From: CAVVIH01 sp963748295
GTDB lineage: Bacteria > Acidobacteriota > Vicinamibacteria > Vicinamibacterales > 2-12-FULL-66-21
Length of the DNA stretch: 64,000 bases
NCBI GenBank assembly: GCA_963748295.1
Contig: CAVVIH010000008.1
Span: 310,001 to 374,000 of the forward strand
Direction: 5' to 3'
The first letter of the stretch is position 1. Each line of letters opens with the position of its first letter. Both the position numbers and the translations under genes were made by a program. The notes below the pieces were generated by a model, which was not told the origin of the DNA, made no database searches, and was given only the letters and a program-made list of their open reading frames with translations. This document shows, piece by piece, positions 9,710-17,799 of the stretch.

Positions 9710-11047
9710 ATGAGCCTCCGCGCCAACTCGATCGTCCGCTGGATGGCAGGGGCGGCGTGTTCCGTTTTCTACCGCATCGACCGCATCGGCCGCGCGCCCG
9801 AGAATGGCGCCGTCATCATCCTGCCCAACCACCCGAACGCGCTGCTCGATCCGGCGCTGATCTGGGCGACGGCGGGACGCGACGTGCGTTTTCTCGCCAA
9901 GTCGACGCTGTTTCAGACGCCGCTGCGGCCGATTCTCGCAGGCGCCGGCGCAATTCCCGTTTATCGCCAGATCGATCGCGGAGCGGACACGTCGAAAAAC
10001 GCGGAGATGTTCGCAGCGGTGGCGGCGGCGCTTGCAGACGGCGATGCGATTTGCCTGTTTCCGGAAGGGATCAGCCACTCGTCCGGCCGGCTCGAGCCGC
10101 TGCGAACCGGCGCGGCGCGAATGGCGCTCGCGGCCGAACGCGGCGGCGCCTCGGTCGCGCTGGTGCCTGCCGGCTTGAACTTCGATCGGAAAACTGCGTT
10201 CCGGTCGCGCGTAACCGTGGTGTACGGCCAGCCGTTCTCGGCGGCGGACTTGCTGCCCGCGTCGGATCAGGAGCTCACAGCGGCGGTGCGGACCCTGACA
10301 GACAGGATTGCAGGGCACATGCGCGGGCTCCTCGTCGAGGCTGACCCTGAGGCTGACGCGGCGCTGGTCGATCGTATCGATCGTCTCTACGCCACGGCCC
10401 GCGGCCGGCCTCGTGACGCGGAGGAGCGGCTGGCACGCCGCAGGACGATCGCCGCCGGCCTCGACCGGTTGCGTGCCGAAGCGCCCGAACGCTCCGACGA
10501 GTTGCTGCTGCGGATCAGGCGGTACGGCCAGCGCCTGCAGCGATTCGGCATTCGCGATCGTCATCTCGACTGGCAGATCAGCACCGCCGATGCGGTCACG
10601 TTCGCCGTGCGCGAGCTGCTGTTTGCCGTCGTGCTGTTGCCTCTGAGCGTGCTGGGGCTCGCGGTATTCTTCGTGCCGTACGAGTTCACGGGCGTCGCGG
10701 CCAGGATGTCCACCAAGGAGCGCGACGTCATCGCGACGGCACAGGTGCTGACCGGCGCCGCCATCTACGCGGTCTGGGTTGTCGCGCTGTCATCGCTCGT
10801 GTGGTGGCTCGCCGGCGACAGGGCGGCGACTGCCACCGCGCTGCTGCTGCCCGTGCTGGCGTTCGTGTCGCTGCTCGCGCTGGAACGCGAAGCCGCCGTG
10901 CTCGACGCGGTGCGCGCCTGGCTGCTGTTGCGGCGCGCGCACCCCGACACCCGCGAGCGCCTGCGACGCCACAGGTCAGACCTCGCCGACGTGCTCGATC
11001 AGGTGAACGAATGGTTGAACAGCGAGCGGCAGGGCGTGTCCCGCTGA
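9710..11047 (+). CDS. PlsC-like glycerophospholipid acyltransferase with C-terminal membrane region
   Basis: The 445-residue protein has an N-terminal lysophospholipid acyltransferase domain. Visible blocks are NHPNALLD (the H-x4-D catalytic motif, near residue 37), the PVYRQ block, FPEGISHS (motif III) and a VPAGLNF segment. After about residue 240 there is a helical linker, then four or so hydrophobic helices, so it is likely inner-membrane bound. ATG 9710 gives the expected start. It could make or remodel lysophospholipid. The one-base gap to the downstream MurE-like gene suggests strong coupling. Confidence 0.85.
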   Translation: MSLRANSIVRWMAGAACSVFYRIDRIGRAPENGAVIILPNHPNALLDPALIWATAGRDVRFLAKSTLFQTPLRPILAGAGAIPVYRQIDRGADTSKNAEMFAAVAAALADGDAICLFPEGISHSSGRLEPLRTGAARMALAAERGGASVALVPAGLNFDRKTAFRSRVTVVYGQPFSAADLLPASDQELTAAVRTLTDRIAGHMRGLLVEADPEADAALVDRIDRLYATARGRPRDAEERLARRRTIAAGLDRLRAEAPERSDELLLRIRRYGQRLQRFGIRDRHLDWQISTADAVTFAVRELLFAVVLLPLSVLGLAVFFVPYEFTGVAARMSTKERDVIATAQVLTGAAIYAVWVVALSSLVWWLAGDRAATATALLLPVLAFVSLLALEREAAVLDAVRAWLLLRRAHPDTRERLRRHRSDLADVLDQVNEWLNSERQGVSR

Positions 11048-11048
11048 C

Positions 11049-12497
11049 ATGCGCCTGTCTCAGCTTGCATCCGGATACGAGATCACTCCGCACGGTGCGG
11101 ACGCCGACGTCACAGCCATCACCGAAGACAGCCGCCGCGTCGCGCCTGGCACGCTGTTCGTTGCCGTGCCCGGCACCTCGCTCGACGGCCATCGTTACAT
11201 CGGGGACGCAGCGGCTCGCGGTGCGGTCGCCATTGCCGCCGAACGCGGCGGCTTCGTGCCTGGCCGTCTCGCCGAAGTGCGCGTCACGTCGTCGCGAAAG
11301 GCGCTCGCGGAGTTCGCGGCACGGTTCTACGACTTCCCCGCCGCCGCGCTCGAAGTCATCGGGTTCACCGGAACGTTCGGCAAGACGAGCACGAGCGAGA
11401 TCCTGCGCGCGCTGCTCGACGCCGGCGGAGGACGCACCGGCGTGCTTGGCTCGCTGGGCGGGCGGTATGGCCGTTTTCGTGAGCCGTCCACCGGTTTGAC
11501 CACGCCGGCGCCCGTCGAGCTGCACAAGGCGCTGCGCGGCCTGCGAGACGCGGGTGCATCGAGCGTCGTCCTCGAAGTCACCAGTCACGCGCTCCGCCTC
11601 GATCGCGTGCACGGGCTCACGTTCGGCGGAGGGCTGCTGGCCGCCATCATGCCGGGCGAGCACACCGACTTTCACCGCTCGTACGAGGACTACGTCGGCG
11701 CCAAGCGTCTGTTTCTGAACCATCTGCGCGCCGACGCGGTGCTCGCCTACGATGCCGACAACCACGCCGCGCGGGGGCTGGCCGCCGAAGCACGCGTCTC
11801 GAAGCGCGCCGGGTTCTCGCTCGAGGGGCGCGAAGCGTATCTGCGGTTCCATGACGTCGTCGTTGACAGCCGCGGCGCCGCTTTCGGCGTCACCGGCCAG
11901 TTCGATGGCGGCGGTTCGGGCGCGCGGCTGCACAGTAGCCTGCTCGGACGCGGCCACTTGCGAAATGTCTCGCTCGCGCTCGCCTACGCATTTGCCACGG
12001 GTGTTCCGGTTGCGGCCGCGCGCGACGTGCTCGCGTCGCTCAGCCCGCTGCGGCGGCGGATGGAGCGCTACGAGGTCGATGGACGCACGGTGCTCGACGA
12101 CACGGCCGCCCATCCCGACAGCTTCACGGCCGCCTTCGACGTCGCTGCCATGCTCCCGCACAACGCTCTCGTCGTCGTCTACGCGCTGCGCGGCAGTCGA
12201 GGGGCGGAGATCAATCGAGTGAACGCTCGAGCGCTCGCCGACCTCGTTGTCAATCACAGGGTGTCGTCGTTCCTGGCAACGGCGTCAGACGACGGCACGG
12301 CTGAAAAGGATCGCGCGACGGCAGAAGAGATCGACGCGACACGCCAGGCGCTCGCCGAGCGCGGCGCGCGCTTCGTGTGGCACGACTCGCTGCGTGCGGC
12401 GGTGAGAGAAGCGATGGATAAGAGCCGGCCCGGCGATCTAATCGTGCTGGTTGGCGCGCAGGGAATGGACGGCGCGAAGGCCCTGCTGACTTCGTAG
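11049..12497 (+). CDS. Divergent MurE-like Mur ligase
   Basis: The 482-residue protein has the three-domain Mur ligase layout. The N-terminal domain includes DSRRVAPGTLFVAVPG. The ATP-binding P-loop at residues 106-113 reads GFTGTFGKT, with Phe110 where MurE has Asn. EVTSHAL (176-182), HTDFH (205-209) and the presumed carbamylated Lys219 are kept. In the C-terminal domain the usual DYAHTPD becomes DDTAAHPD. The DNPR motif that binds diaminopimelate is replaced by SDDG (413-416). It is therefore probably a Mur ligase fold with a different amino acid or amine substrate, or reduced activity. It is last in a UMF1-acyltransferase-ligase run, with no other mur genes nearby. Confidence 0.75.
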   Translation: MRLSQLASGYEITPHGADADVTAITEDSRRVAPGTLFVAVPGTSLDGHRYIGDAAARGAVAIAAERGGFVPGRLAEVRVTSSRKALAEFAARFYDFPAAALEVIGFTGTFGKTSTSEILRALLDAGGGRTGVLGSLGGRYGRFREPSTGLTTPAPVELHKALRGLRDAGASSVVLEVTSHALRLDRVHGLTFGGGLLAAIMPGEHTDFHRSYEDYVGAKRLFLNHLRADAVLAYDADNHAARGLAAEARVSKRAGFSLEGREAYLRFHDVVVDSRGAAFGVTGQFDGGGSGARLHSSLLGRGHLRNVSLALAYAFATGVPVAAARDVLASLSPLRRRMERYEVDGRTVLDDTAAHPDSFTAAFDVAAMLPHNALVVVYALRGSRGAEINRVNARALADLVVNHRVSSFLATASDDGTAEKDRATAEEIDATRQALAERGARFVWHDSLRAAVREAMDKSRPGDLIVLVGAQGMDGAKALLTS

Positions 12498-12518
12498 CGC
12501 AGACCTTCAGGTCTGCCA
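12494..12518. repeat. Palindromic GCAGACC-TTCA-GGTCTGC element at a stop codon
   Basis: GTAGCGCAGACCTTCAGGTC continues to a perfect GCAGACC/GGTCTGC stem (12499-12516). The TAG inside its left edge is the stop codon of the MurE-like gene. A sister copy with GCAGGCC/GGCCTGC lies at 29590-29616. It sits between convergent genes and could act as a bidirectional terminator or be a REP-like repeat. Confidence 0.7.
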
Positions 12519-12525
12519 ATAGGAA

Positions 12526-14463
12526 TCAATTCACCAGATACCGCTGCACGAACATGATCCACGCGTACATGTTGTAGTTGTTCGTCGCGGTCGTGAACTG
12601 CAGGTGGCCGGCGTCGGTATAGACGACGTACCACAGCGGCGAGCCGTTGCTGCGGAGCGCAGCCGTCAGCGTTTCGGACTGGCCGAGCGGAACCCGCGTG
12701 TCGCGCGCGCCCTGGGCGATGAAGACGGGCACCTTGAGACGCGCGGCGTGGGTCAGCGGTGAGATGCTGGTGAGAAACGCCCGGGTGGCGGGATCGGACG
12801 GATCACCGTACTCGACGTTGCGATCGGCTTTCCTCGATTCGTCGGTGGACTCGAGGAACGTGACGAGATCCGACATGCCGAACCCCTCGAACACGCACCG
12901 GATGCGATCGCCGTATTCGATTGCGGCGAGCAGCGACAGGTAGCCGCCGTAGCTCGCGCCCGTCACCATGACCCTCGACTTGTCCAGATCGGGCTGCGTG
13001 GCGATCCAGTCGAGCAGCGCGCCAATGTCCTTTACCGCGTCTCCGCGCCTGCGCCCGTCGTCCAGGCTCTCGAACGTCCGCCCGAAGCCAATCGAGCCGC
13101 GGACGTTCGGATAGATCAGCGCAATCCCCATCTCGTTGCGGAAGTAGTTGCTGCGGCCGAGGGCGCGCGGCCGCTCGCGCAGCTCCGGACCGCCGTGGAT
13201 GTTGATGATCACCGGCCGGGGGCCGGTGAAGCGCGCCGGCGGACGGTAGAGGACGCCCGGGATCGACAGACCATCGAAGCTCTTCCACGAGAGGGTTTCC
13301 GCTTCCGGGAGTGATTCGGGATTCGCGCCACCCGCTTCGCTCATCGTCCAGCGCTCGGGGGCGTTGCTGCCGGGCCGAAGCGAGTAGACGTCGCTGAACG
13401 TCCGGGCGCCGGCGAAGACGAACGCGAGCTCGCCGGTCCTCGGATGCCACGACACTCTCGAGATGACTCCCGGCGGAATCGCCGGGATCTTCCGCCTCTG
13501 ACCGGTGCGCGCGTCCAGCAGCATCAGGTGGCTGACCGCGTCGCGATCGACGACGATCGCGACGAATCGTCCATCGGGCGACTCCTCGAACGTCTCGACC
13601 GAGGCGCCATCGAGACTGAGCGGCGTCCACTGCTTCGTCGCGAGCTTCTGCCGCCAGAGGCGCGGCAGCTCCTGGCCGCGGTCACCCAGCGCAAGAACCG
13701 ACTGGCCGTCGGCGCTGAACTTCGCGTCGAGCCAGAGGACGGCCCCTTCGGATCGATCGGTAATCGCGCACTTCTCGCCGGTCTTGACGTCGATCGTCCA
13801 CAGGTAGGTCTCGGCGGAGCTCGAGATCGATTCCATCACCAGCAGCCGCTGGTCGTCGGGCGACCAGTCGAGCACGCGCCAGTTTCCCTCGAGCTGCGCC
13901 AGCATGCGGTCGGTGCGCGGGTCCGACGGGTTCATGACGTAGATGTCACGATTCTTGCCGTCGCGGCGCGTCGACTCGTAGGCGATGCGCTCTTCCGCGT
14001 TCGCCCACACCGGCTCCCCGTTTCGCGATTTGCCGTCGGTGAGCAGCGTCGCCGACCCGGTCGCGGGATCGAAGCGGAAGATCTGCATCGACTCGCCGCC
14101 GCGGGCCATGTCCTTGCGGAAGACGAAATACCTGCCCTTCGGCGCGAATGACGCCCCGCCGGTGACGCCATCGCGGTAGAACGTCAGCTGGGTTCGAGCG
14201 CCGCCCGGAGTCGTCACCTCATGGATCTGCGGCACGTTGCCGAAGGTGGTGGAGATCAGAATGCGCCGCTCGGTCGGATGCCAGGCGAGGAGCTGGGCGG
14301 TCCGGAACTCGCCGTAACGACCGACCGCGTCGACCAGGCTGACCGGAATCCCCGGAACCCCCTCGGCTTTCACGTTCTCGGGGACGGGAAGCAGCGCTTC
14401 CTGAGCGGTCGCCGTGCACACGGGGAGTGTGCAGATCAGTGCAACCCGCAGCAATTTGCGCAT
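12526..14463 (-). CDS. Secreted S9-family (prolyl oligopeptidase-like) serine peptidase
   Basis: A 645-residue protein with an N-terminal signal peptide ending near TATAQ (residue 21). An N-terminal beta-propeller (about 50-370) carries TolB/WD40-like repeats such as WSPDDQRLL. The C-terminal alpha/beta hydrolase domain shows the oxyanion segment NIHGGPE, the nucleophile elbow GASYGGY, Asp in GARDTRVP and His in DAGHLQF, a complete catalytic triad. It probably degrades peptides in the periplasm. It is convergent with the MurE-like gene across a palindrome and divergent from the epimerase gene. Confidence 0.92.
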   Translation of the reverse strand: MRKLLRVALICTLPVCTATAQEALLPVPENVKAEGVPGIPVSLVDAVGRYGEFRTAQLLAWHPTERRILISTTFGNVPQIHEVTTPGGARTQLTFYRDGVTGGASFAPKGRYFVFRKDMARGGESMQIFRFDPATGSATLLTDGKSRNGEPVWANAEERIAYESTRRDGKNRDIYVMNPSDPRTDRMLAQLEGNWRVLDWSPDDQRLLVMESISSSAETYLWTIDVKTGEKCAITDRSEGAVLWLDAKFSADGQSVLALGDRGQELPRLWRQKLATKQWTPLSLDGASVETFEESPDGRFVAIVVDRDAVSHLMLLDARTGQRRKIPAIPPGVISRVSWHPRTGELAFVFAGARTFSDVYSLRPGSNAPERWTMSEAGGANPESLPEAETLSWKSFDGLSIPGVLYRPPARFTGPRPVIINIHGGPELRERPRALGRSNYFRNEMGIALIYPNVRGSIGFGRTFESLDDGRRRGDAVKDIGALLDWIATQPDLDKSRVMVTGASYGGYLSLLAAIEYGDRIRCVFEGFGMSDLVTFLESTDESRKADRNVEYGDPSDPATRAFLTSISPLTHAARLKVPVFIAQGARDTRVPLGQSETLTAALRSNGSPLWYVVYTDAGHLQFTTATNNYNMYAWIMFVQRYLVN

Positions 14464-14498
14464 TTTCGTGTGGAAACTCTTGCTCTGGGGAGATCTTC

Positions 14499-14504
14499 AT
14501 TATA
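14499..14504 (-). promoter_or_regulatory. Candidate -10 hexamer for the S9 peptidase gene
   Basis: On the minus strand this reads TATAAT, a perfect sigma-70 -10 hexamer. It lies about 36 bases upstream of the ATG at 14463 in an otherwise GC-rich gap. No good -35 is seen at 16-18 bases, so this is only a candidate. Confidence 0.35.
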
Positions 14505-14544
14505 GTGCAAACTCCCGCAGCGGCTCGTTCGTCAAACACTCGGG

Positions 14545-15477
14545 ATGAAGATCGTCATCGCCGGAGGTACCGGCTTCCTCGGCAGTCCTCTGGCCGAGAT
14601 GTACGCGGAAGAAGGTCACGACGTTCGTGTCCTTACGCGCTCTCTGGTAGCCGGCGACACGCGCCACGATCCGGGCACCGGCGTGCCAGGGGTCACCCGC
14701 GTCGGCTGGAAAGCCGACGGCAAGAGCGGACCGTGGGCGTCCGCTCTCGAGGATGCGGAGGCGCTGGTCAACCTGGCCGGGGAATCAATCGCCGGCAAGC
14801 GATGGACGCCGCAGCGCAAGGCGCAGCTGCACGACAGCCGCATCCTCGCAACCCGCAGCCTCGCGGTTGCGATAAAGGCGGCCTCGCGTCCTCCCGCGGT
14901 CTTCATCAGCGGAAGCGCGGTGGGTTACTACGGGCCTTCAGGCGACGAGCCGAAGACCGAGGACTCCGGACCCGGGAACGACTTCCTCGCGCAGCTCTGT
15001 GTCGACTGGGAACGCGAAGCGCGCTGCGCCGCGCGCGCCGAAACGCGGCTGATCCTGCTGCGCACCGGCATCGTCCTCGAGCGGTCCGGCGGCGCGCTCG
15101 CGGAGATGATGCGGCCGTTCCGCTTCTTCGCCGGCGGCCGCATCGGCTCCGGCCGGCAGTACATTTCCTGGATTCATCGTCTCGACTGGCTCGAGATCAT
15201 CAGGTGGATCGTGCAAACGCGCGAAGTCTCGGGCCCGGTGAACGCCACGGCGCCGCATCCGGTGACGAACCGTGAGTTCGCCCGCCAGCTCGGCCGCGCG
15301 ATGCGCCGCCCGAGCCTGTTGCCCGCACCTGCCTTCGCGTTGAGGATCGCGCTCGGGCAGATGGCTGAATCGATCCTCACCGGCCAGCGCGTCCAGCCCG
15401 TCGTCGCGCAGAAACACGGCTACCACTTCAGGTACCCGGAGATCGATCAGGCTTTCAGAGGGATCTTCGGTGATTAA
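14545..15477 (+). CDS. TIGR01777-family NAD(P)-binding epimerase/dehydratase-like protein
   Basis: A 310-residue extended-SDR protein. The Rossmann motif GGTGFLG opens the protein (MKIVIAGGTGFLGS), followed by LVNLAGESI, ISGSAVGYYG and the long C-terminal DUF1731-type tail ending FRYPEIDQAFRGI. This is the YfcH/TIGR01777 group (sulfA-like epimerases, function poorly known). The tail contains a GGTACC and a GGTACCC and is in frame throughout. Its TAA stop is the first part of a large AACTCCC inverted repeat. Confidence 0.88.
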   Translation: MKIVIAGGTGFLGSPLAEMYAEEGHDVRVLTRSLVAGDTRHDPGTGVPGVTRVGWKADGKSGPWASALEDAEALVNLAGESIAGKRWTPQRKAQLHDSRILATRSLAVAIKAASRPPAVFISGSAVGYYGPSGDEPKTEDSGPGNDFLAQLCVDWEREARCAARAETRLILLRTGIVLERSGGALAEMMRPFRFFAGGRIGSGRQYISWIHRLDWLEIIRWIVQTREVSGPVNATAPHPVTNREFARQLGRAMRRPSLLPAPAFALRIALGQMAESILTGQRVQPVVAQKHGYHFRYPEIDQAFRGIFGD

Positions 15478-15551
15478 CTCCCAACTCCCAAAAAGACCAA
15501 CTCCCAAAGACACGGAGCCTTGGGAATTGGTTTTTTTGGGAGTTGGGAGTT
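15476..15551. terminator. AACTCCC-word hairpin between convergent genes (copy 1)
   Basis: The left arm 15476-15507 (AACTCCCAACTCCC then AAAAAGACCAACTCCCAA) is the reverse complement of 15520-15551 at 30 of 32 positions, with a 12-base loop. T-runs and A-runs lie inside the arms. It separates two convergent genes and overlaps the stop codon of the first, so a bidirectional terminator role fits. Related hairpins with the same word are at 41027-41117 and 47696-47762. Confidence 0.75.
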
Positions 15552-15557
15552 GACTAT

Positions 15558-16775
15558 CTACAGGATCCTACCGAACCCAAAGAGCTCGTCGCCTTTCGCC
15601 GGTTCGTTGCGGAAGTGGCGCAGGAGCAGTCGCGCGGCGAGCCACGCGGTGGCGGCGCCATGACGGCCGTGTCCAAGCGCGAAGAGGTGCCGCGGGAAGT
15701 TCCGGTGGACGCCGATGCACGGCAGTCCGTCGACGCTGGTGTCGTGGGAGAAGTCCCAGCTCCATTCGGGCATCGCACCTGATATCGGCGGGTACAGGAC
15801 CGACAGTTCGTACATCAGTTCACCGGTCCGCTGAACGAGCACCTTCTCGCGCTGACGATCAGGTATCACCGCTTGATCCGCGCCCGCGAACATCACCCTG
15901 TCGTCCTTCATCCACCGCAGAAACTGCGGCGGCGTCCGATCCGTGCGCACTGCCATCGTGCGCGATCCAAGCTCCCGGCGGACCCCCGCCGGAAGCGGCT
16001 CGGTGAGGACGGCATATGAGTGTTCGGTCCTGAAATGACGACCGAGCGCCCTGAGATCCTTCAGGCGCGCTGACGTCGCGACGATGACCGCTTCGGCCTG
16101 CACGACGCCGTGGCGTGTCGACACCTCGACGTGTTTGCGTCCCATCCGGATTCGTTCGACAGGCGAGCTCTCGTAGATGCCGGCGCCACGCGCCGAAGCC
16201 GCGGAGGCGAGGCCGGCGCAGGCTCGAAACGGATCGAAGACTGCCGCGTGCGTGCGGATGGCTCCGGCCGCCTCGATCGCTGCCTGCCGCTTCAATGCCG
16301 CGGCACTGATCCATGTGTGATCCAGGCCGGCATCGCGGCGAGCCTGATACTCCTTGCGCAGCGACTTCGACGCCGCCGCGCCGCGGGCGAGCAGCAGCAA
16401 ATCCTGCGGCGCAAGATCGCAGCGGACCTGGAACCGGCGCAACGCCGCCGCGAAGTCGAGTGCCGCGCGGCGCATGCCCTGCCACAACAGCCGGGACGCG
16501 CGGAGGCCGTGCGCGCTCGCCGTTTCGACGAACGACGCATCGAAGTCCTCGCGAATGAGGCCGACGGCCCCGGCGGTCGCGCCGGCGCCGATCCGATCGG
16601 CCTCGAGCACGATCGTCCGGATCCCGGCGGCGCCGAACGACAATGCGCAAGCGGCACCTGTCAGGCCGCCGCCAATGATGACGACCGGCGCTTCGACACG
16701 TCCGCGCAGCCGCGGATACGAGGGACGTCTGGTTTTGGGAGAGCGATCGAGCCAGTAGGACTTGTGACGGATCAT
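15558..16775 (-). CDS. FAD-dependent oxidoreductase (DAO family)
   Basis: A 405-residue protein with the dinucleotide-binding motif VVIIGGGLTGAACAL at about residue 31. A GATAGAVG segment follows the first strand, and a C-terminal VDGLPCIG..GHGRHGAATAW block closes the FAD site, as in D-amino-acid oxidase-like (PF01266) enzymes. Soluble, and the substrate is unknown. Its ATG overlaps the stop of the upstream M55 peptidase gene by four bases, so the two are co-translated. Oxidation of an amine or amino acid released by that peptidase is possible but is only inference. Confidence 0.85.
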   Translation of the reverse strand: MIRHKSYWLDRSPKTRRPSYPRLRGRVEAPVVIIGGGLTGAACALSFGAAGIRTIVLEADRIGAGATAGAVGLIREDFDASFVETASAHGLRASRLLWQGMRRAALDFAAALRRFQVRCDLAPQDLLLLARGAAASKSLRKEYQARRDAGLDHTWISAAALKRQAAIEAAGAIRTHAAVFDPFRACAGLASAASARGAGIYESSPVERIRMGRKHVEVSTRHGVVQAEAVIVATSARLKDLRALGRHFRTEHSYAVLTEPLPAGVRRELGSRTMAVRTDRTPPQFLRWMKDDRVMFAGADQAVIPDRQREKVLVQRTGELMYELSVLYPPISGAMPEWSWDFSHDTSVDGLPCIGVHRNFPRHLFALGHGRHGAATAWLAARLLLRHFRNEPAKGDELFGFGRIL

Positions 16776-17698
16776 CCCGGAGGCTCGAGGCTGGTGAGCA
16801 CCTCGATGAGGTGCATGACCTGAATGATGTCGGGATAGGTGCCGCGAACCGTGTGGGCGCCGGACCGCGACAATCCGGGGACGAACGCCGCGCGTTCGGC
16901 ATCGAGCGTCAGCTTGAACCCGATCTCGAGGTTGATCGGGGCGCGCAGCGAATACGGCTGAACCTTGCTCCTCTGCGACAGCGCGGTCCGCACGCCGTCG
17001 CGAATCATGGCCTGGCCGCGCGCCGGCGTGACGGTGATCGCTGAATGGTAGCCAAGCGGCTCTTTCACGATCGCGCCAGTGAGGCCGGGGATCCCCGACT
17101 GCATCTGCTCCACCGCTTTGCGATCTCCGGATACGAACAGGACGGGGACGCCGTAATGCGCGGCGATCGCCGCGTTGAACAGGCCTTCCGAAACCTCCGT
17201 ACCATTCAACGTCACGCCAAGGAGCTTCGCGCTCGAAAACGTGTGGCCGCGCACGGCGTCAACGGTCATCTCGCTGGCGTGATAGCCGATGAAGATCGCC
17301 GCGCCGAACGTCGCGTCGATGCCCTGCATCATGCTCAACGGCCGCGGGAACCCACGGACGATCCTGACGTCTTCGGGCAGCTGATCGATCAGCAGGCTCT
17401 GGGCGTTCCCGTGCGAGTCCGCGACGACGAAGCTGGTTGCGCCGGCGGCGCGGGCCCCTTCGATCGCGGCCTTCGCTTCAGCCGTCATCCACTCGCGCGC
17501 CTTCGAATACTCGAAACCCGTCGGTCCGAGCTGTGAAGGCTGCACCACTCCGGTGATGCCTTCCATGTCCACCGAGATAAAGATTTTCCCCGGGTCCTTC
17601 TGCGCCGGCGGCTGGGCGGCCGGCCGGGCGGCGCTCAGCACCGCTACACCGAGCAAAACAGCCGTGAAATGGAGGAACCGTCGGAAATGGATGGGCAT
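16772..17698 (-). CDS. Secreted M55-family D-aminopeptidase-like protein (DppA fold)
   Basis: The 308-residue protein has a signal peptide (hydrophobic residues 10-27) followed by an M55/DppA domain. ISVDMEGITGVV holds the first metal ligands, and DSHGNAQS, GYHASE and the LNGTEVSEG region follow in family order. DppA of Bacillus removes N-terminal D-amino acids from peptides. Here the protein is exported, so a role in turnover of D-amino-acid peptides from cell walls is plausible. It is the first gene of a two-gene operon with the FAD oxidoreductase. Confidence 0.87.
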   Translation of the reverse strand: MPIHFRRFLHFTAVLLGVAVLSAARPAAQPPAQKDPGKIFISVDMEGITGVVQPSQLGPTGFEYSKAREWMTAEAKAAIEGARAAGATSFVVADSHGNAQSLLIDQLPEDVRIVRGFPRPLSMMQGIDATFGAAIFIGYHASEMTVDAVRGHTFSSAKLLGVTLNGTEVSEGLFNAAIAAHYGVPVLFVSGDRKAVEQMQSGIPGLTGAIVKEPLGYHSAITVTPARGQAMIRDGVRTALSQRSKVQPYSLRAPINLEIGFKLTLDAERAAFVPGLSRSGAHTVRGTYPDIIQVMHLIEVLTSLEPPG

Positions 17699-17711
17699 GC
17701 GCGGCCTATTC

Positions 17712-17764
17712 TAGCTGATAGCTGACACCCGAAGCTGACAGCTGTCAGCTGATAGCTGTCAGCT
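17712..17764. repeat. AGCTGACAG-word palindromic cluster in a divergent gap
   Basis: Repeated TAGCTGATAGCTGACA, GAAGCTGACAGC and GTCAGCTGATAGC words form nested inverted repeats. The centre 17733-17750 is a perfect 18-base palindrome. It lies between the divergent M55 and eRF1-like genes, where promoters are expected, so it may be regulatory or another local repeat array. No -10/-35 pair is obvious. Confidence 0.6.
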
Positions 17765-17799
17765 AAAAGTCGGCATCCGTCTTGCGCCTGTTTCACGGC

